Shown: positions 6,180 through 8,043 of the stretch, in pieces
Layout: each line of letters begins with the position of its first letter
Position numbering within the stretch: the first letter of the stretch is position 1
Assembly (NCBI GenBank): GCA_964503615.1
Contig: CAZDBA010000194.1
Location: forward strand, 1 to 8,043
From: CAZDBA01 sp964503615
GTDB lineage: Bacteria > Planctomycetota > Planctomycetia > Pirellulales > Pirellulaceae
Direction: 5' to 3'
Length of the DNA stretch: 8,043 nt
The notes under the pieces: model-generated
Databases searched by the model: none
Told to the model about the DNA's origin: nothing
The model's input: the letters and a program-made list of their open reading frames with translations, nothing else
Position numbers and translations under genes: made by a program

Positions 6180-7022
6180 CTACCGAAATATCGATTGCTG
6201 AGCTTGGTTCAGCCAATCGTTGTTGGCGCTTCGTGCAGCAGGGGCGGAACCGTTAGGCTGGGCAGTACCCGCCGAAATGCCACCTTGGGTGAAATTCTGC
6301 CAAGCTTGATTGGCGTTCTGACGAGTTCCGCTGATGCGGTTGGTCAAGTCGGTACCGGCTTGCTGCAAATCATTTTTACGCCCCAACAAACCTTTGGCTC
6401 TATCATCGATCTTTTTTATCCAAGCAGGTTTTTGCAAAGCGGGAAGCTTAAAGCGGTCCGCCAGCGGATTACTGTCGGTTAACCGTTGGTTCTCGGTATA
6501 GTTTGGCTTACGGTTCAAATTGGCGGGCAGATTGAATTTGGGCGTTGACCTCTGACCAATCTGAAGTGACTGCCCGGCATTTCTCCAAAACTGCTTACTT
6601 GCCTCATTCGCTTTTTGAATCACATTTCGACCCGAGTTTTGAAATTCGTTTGCCTGCTGACTTTTATTGGAGAACAGCTCAGCGAAATTCGATTGCGGCT
6701 GAGTACGCTCGCCGAACGGCATGTTCTGCAACGGAATTTGGCGGGAGCCGCTTCTCAAAGCTGCATTGTTGGTTTGTGGATTGATCGAATTGTTGCGAGA
6801 GTTGGTAAAGTCAATCGTGTTTCCACTGCGGCTAGCTTGGCGACCTGATTTTTCAATATTCGTAAAATCGATTACCCGCGGCGACTGATTGTCATAGGTT
6901 TGTCGAGGCGGTGCAGTTTGCATTCCTCGGCTTGTAGACTGAGCTGACACCTGAGCAACCGTTACCATACAGAACAAAACGCAGGACATGACTGCGAAAT
7001 TCGTTTTTCGACCCGTTTTCAT
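6180..7022 (-). CDS. Secreted Gln/Asn-rich basic protein of unknown function
   Basis: I do not recognise this 280-residue protein. Residues 1-27 form a clear Sec signal peptide: basic start MKTGRK, hydrophobic core AVMSCVLFCMVTVAQ, and a VSA cleavage site before Gln28. There is no lipobox. The mature part has no cysteine, no further membrane segment, and is rich in Gln, Asn, Ser and Arg, which suggests a disordered, positively charged exported protein. IDFTN occurs twice, at 51-55 and 70-74. Residues about 196-245 (WIKKIDDRAKGLLGRKNDL onward) look helical and amphipathic. The start is well supported: GAGG (minus strand, 7033-7030) lies 7 bases before the ATG. It is divergent from proC, and selB lies 198 bases downstream, so cotranscription with selB is uncertain. 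It may be an envelope or matrix protein, but nothing proves this. Confidence 0.75.
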   Translation of the reverse strand: MKTGRKTNFAVMSCVLFCMVTVAQVSAQSTSRGMQTAPPRQTYDNQSPRVIDFTNIEKSGRQASRSGNTIDFTNSRNNSINPQTNNAALRSGSRQIPLQNMPFGERTQPQSNFAELFSNKSQQANEFQNSGRNVIQKANEASKQFWRNAGQSLQIGQRSTPKFNLPANLNRKPNYTENQRLTDSNPLADRFKLPALQKPAWIKKIDDRAKGLLGRKNDLQQAGTDLTNRISGTRQNANQAWQNFTQGGISAGTAQPNGSAPAARSANNDWLNQAQQSIFR

Positions 7023-7145
7023 CTGTCTACCTCATCCGTTTGTCGCAAATTGGGCGCGTAGGGTTTCAAAACTTGAATCGCGTGTCGATATCAATTTGTG
7101 TTAAGGTGATAGCGAACTGATAGTACGAAATTTTAGGTAAATTGA
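7023..7145. promoter_or_regulatory. Shared divergent promoter region of the secreted-protein gene and proC
   Basis: These 123 bases must hold the 5' signals of two divergent genes. On the plus strand, TTGTGT (7096-7101) and TGATAG (7118-7123), 16 bp apart, are a weak candidate promoter for proC. AGG (7135-7137) lies 8 bases before the proC ATG as a modest ribosome binding site. The GAGG for the minus-strand gene is at 7030-7033. No operator-like dyad stands out. Confidence 0.3.
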
Positions 7146-7946
7146 ATGAAGATTGGTTTTATCGGCGCGGGCCAGATGGCTCGCGCATTCGCTGCCGGCA
7201 TCGTAGAGTCGGGAGTATCCACGCCAGCAGATATCACAATCAGCGACCCCAATCCTGAATCCGTTGCTGCCTTCCAAGCCGCAGTAGGAAGTGTTGCTGT
7301 TTCCGATTGCAATTCTGACTGTGCTGTGGGGCAGGAATTCCTGGTTTTGGCGGTCAAGCCACAAATGTTCGATGGCGCAGCAGCCTCGATCGTCTTAAAA
7401 GATTCGGACACCACGGTCATTAGCGTGATGGGAGGAGTCACAATCGACACGATCACAAACGCACTTTCTACATCGCGTGTGATCCGAGTCATGCCCAATA
7501 CACCTTGTTTGGTCGGCGCTGGCGCATGTGGGCTAGCGGCCAGTCCCGACGTTCCGGAAGCCCAAGTCGAATCGGTCACTGGGCTACTTCGCTCGATGGG
7601 AGTATGCGTAGAAGTCCCTGAGCCGATGCTGGACGCTGTGACTGGATTGTCAGGAAGTGGCCCAGCCTATGTATTTCAATTCATTCAAGCGATGGCGGAC
7701 GGTGGTGTCCTCACTGGGCTATCTCGCCCTGTCGCTTTGCAGCTGGCCGCTCAAACCGTTTTCGGCGCGGCCAAAATGGTGCTTGAGTCAGGTGATCACC
7801 CAATCGTGTTAAGCGATCGAGTCGCCAGTCCAGGTGGCACGACGATTCACGGCTTGCAAGCGCTCGCAGAAGGCGGCATGTCAGCAGCCGTTATCGATGC
7901 CGTAGAGGCAGCAACCTTTCGCAGTCAGGAACTAGGCGGACAGTAG
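7146..7946 (+). CDS. proC: Pyrroline-5-carboxylate reductase
   Basis: ProC catalyses the last step of proline synthesis, reducing 1-pyrroline-5-carboxylate with NAD(P)H in the cytoplasm. At 266 residues it is full length for the family. The N-terminal Rossmann fold begins at once with GFIGAGQMA (4-12), followed by VKPQMF (70-75) and RVMPNTP (114-120). The helical dimerisation domain carries the signature region: LSGSGPAY (168-175), GLSRPVALQLAAQTVFGAAK (191-210) and SPGGTT (228-233), and the usual AATFRSQELG ending. No key residue is missing. The ATG at 7146 puts the dinucleotide fold at residue 3, as is normal. It appears to be a single-gene unit, divergent from the secreted-protein gene. 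A GC-rich palindrome follows 14 bases after the stop. Confidence 0.97.
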   Translation: MKIGFIGAGQMARAFAAGIVESGVSTPADITISDPNPESVAAFQAAVGSVAVSDCNSDCAVGQEFLVLAVKPQMFDGAAASIVLKDSDTTVISVMGGVTIDTITNALSTSRVIRVMPNTPCLVGAGACGLAASPDVPEAQVESVTGLLRSMGVCVEVPEPMLDAVTGLSGSGPAYVFQFIQAMADGGVLTGLSRPVALQLAAQTVFGAAKMVLESGDHPIVLSDRVASPGGTTIHGLQALAEGGMSAAVIDAVEAATFRSQELGGQ

Positions 7947-7960
7947 CCCCCGAGTAGCAT

Positions 7961-7979
7961 GGCCCCCACGGGCCGTGGG
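7961..7979. repeat. GC-rich palindrome after proC, possible terminator or REP-like element
   Basis: CCCAC (7965-7969) pairs with GTGGG (7975-7979) around GGGCC. The overlapping GGCCC (7961-7965) can instead pair with GGGCC (7970-7974), so two exclusive hairpins are possible. No T-run follows on the plus strand (ACAATTTC), which argues against a classical terminator. Its position right after proC fits a 3'-end structure or a small palindromic intergenic repeat. The last 60 bases of the window contain no supported gene. Confidence 0.4.
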
Positions 7980-8043
7980 ACAATTTCTAAGAACTATAAA
8001 CTTTACTCCAGTTTAAAAAATGACCATGAATCGAAACTACCTT

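Noticed and set aside
5984..6256. Plus-strand 90-residue open frame containing ETRRVSE
   Set aside because: It crosses the intergenic repeat and the antisense end of the secreted-protein gene; peptides of this kind are typical false calls.
7133..7579. Minus-strand open frames opposite proC
   Set aside because: They are shadows of proC, whose full set of motifs lies on the plus strand.
8020..8043. Start of a plus-strand gene (ATGACCATGAATCG...) or tail of a minus-strand gene at the right edge
   Set aside because: Only eight codons are visible, with no clear ribosome binding site. Short minus-strand tails ending at 7987 or 8007 are equally possible, so no call can be supported.

Overview
The window looks like chromosomal DNA of a planctomycete, probably close to Rhodopirellula and other Pirellulaceae. 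This is an inference from three things: a Flp-type pilin with the GPTAVEY cleavage region, an intergenic CCCGACGCGTTAGCGAGG element of a kind I recall as recurrent in such genomes, and long gene-poor gaps with genes on both strands. The base composition is mixed, near 50% GC by eye. No phage, transposon, CRISPR or rRNA was seen.

Layout, left to right. Positions 1-144 (minus) hold the first 48 codons of a GdhA-type glutamate dehydrogenase running off the left edge. A 471-bp divergent gap (145-615) with several dyads and an 11-bp direct repeat leads to a PAS-GGDEF-EAL cyclic-di-GMP enzyme (616-2415, plus). A second long gap (2416-2890) precedes a small Flp pilin gene (2891-3088, plus) with a good ribosome binding site and a strong hairpin/T-run terminator. 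Convergent to it lie, on the minus strand, a site-2-type membrane protease (3237-3971) and, upstream of that, selB, the selenocysteine-specific elongation factor (4056-5981). A 198-bp gap holding the planctomycete-type repeat separates selB from a minus-strand gene for a secreted, Gln/Asn-rich basic protein of unknown function (6180-7022). Divergent from this is proC (7146-7946, plus), followed by a GC-rich palindrome at 7961-7979.

How they fit together: these are mostly independent units and not one pathway. Glutamate dehydrogenase and ProC both belong to glutamate/proline metabolism but are 7 kb apart. The cyclic-di-GMP enzyme and the Flp pilin could both serve surface attachment, but nothing in the sequence links them. 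SelB shows that the organism decodes UGA as selenocysteine; selA, selC and selD are not identifiable here. I found no convincing new multi-gene system. The most open items are the unrecognised secreted protein, the structured leader of the cyclic-di-GMP gene, the solitary pilin, and a tRNA-sized fold of doubtful meaning at 2584-2660.
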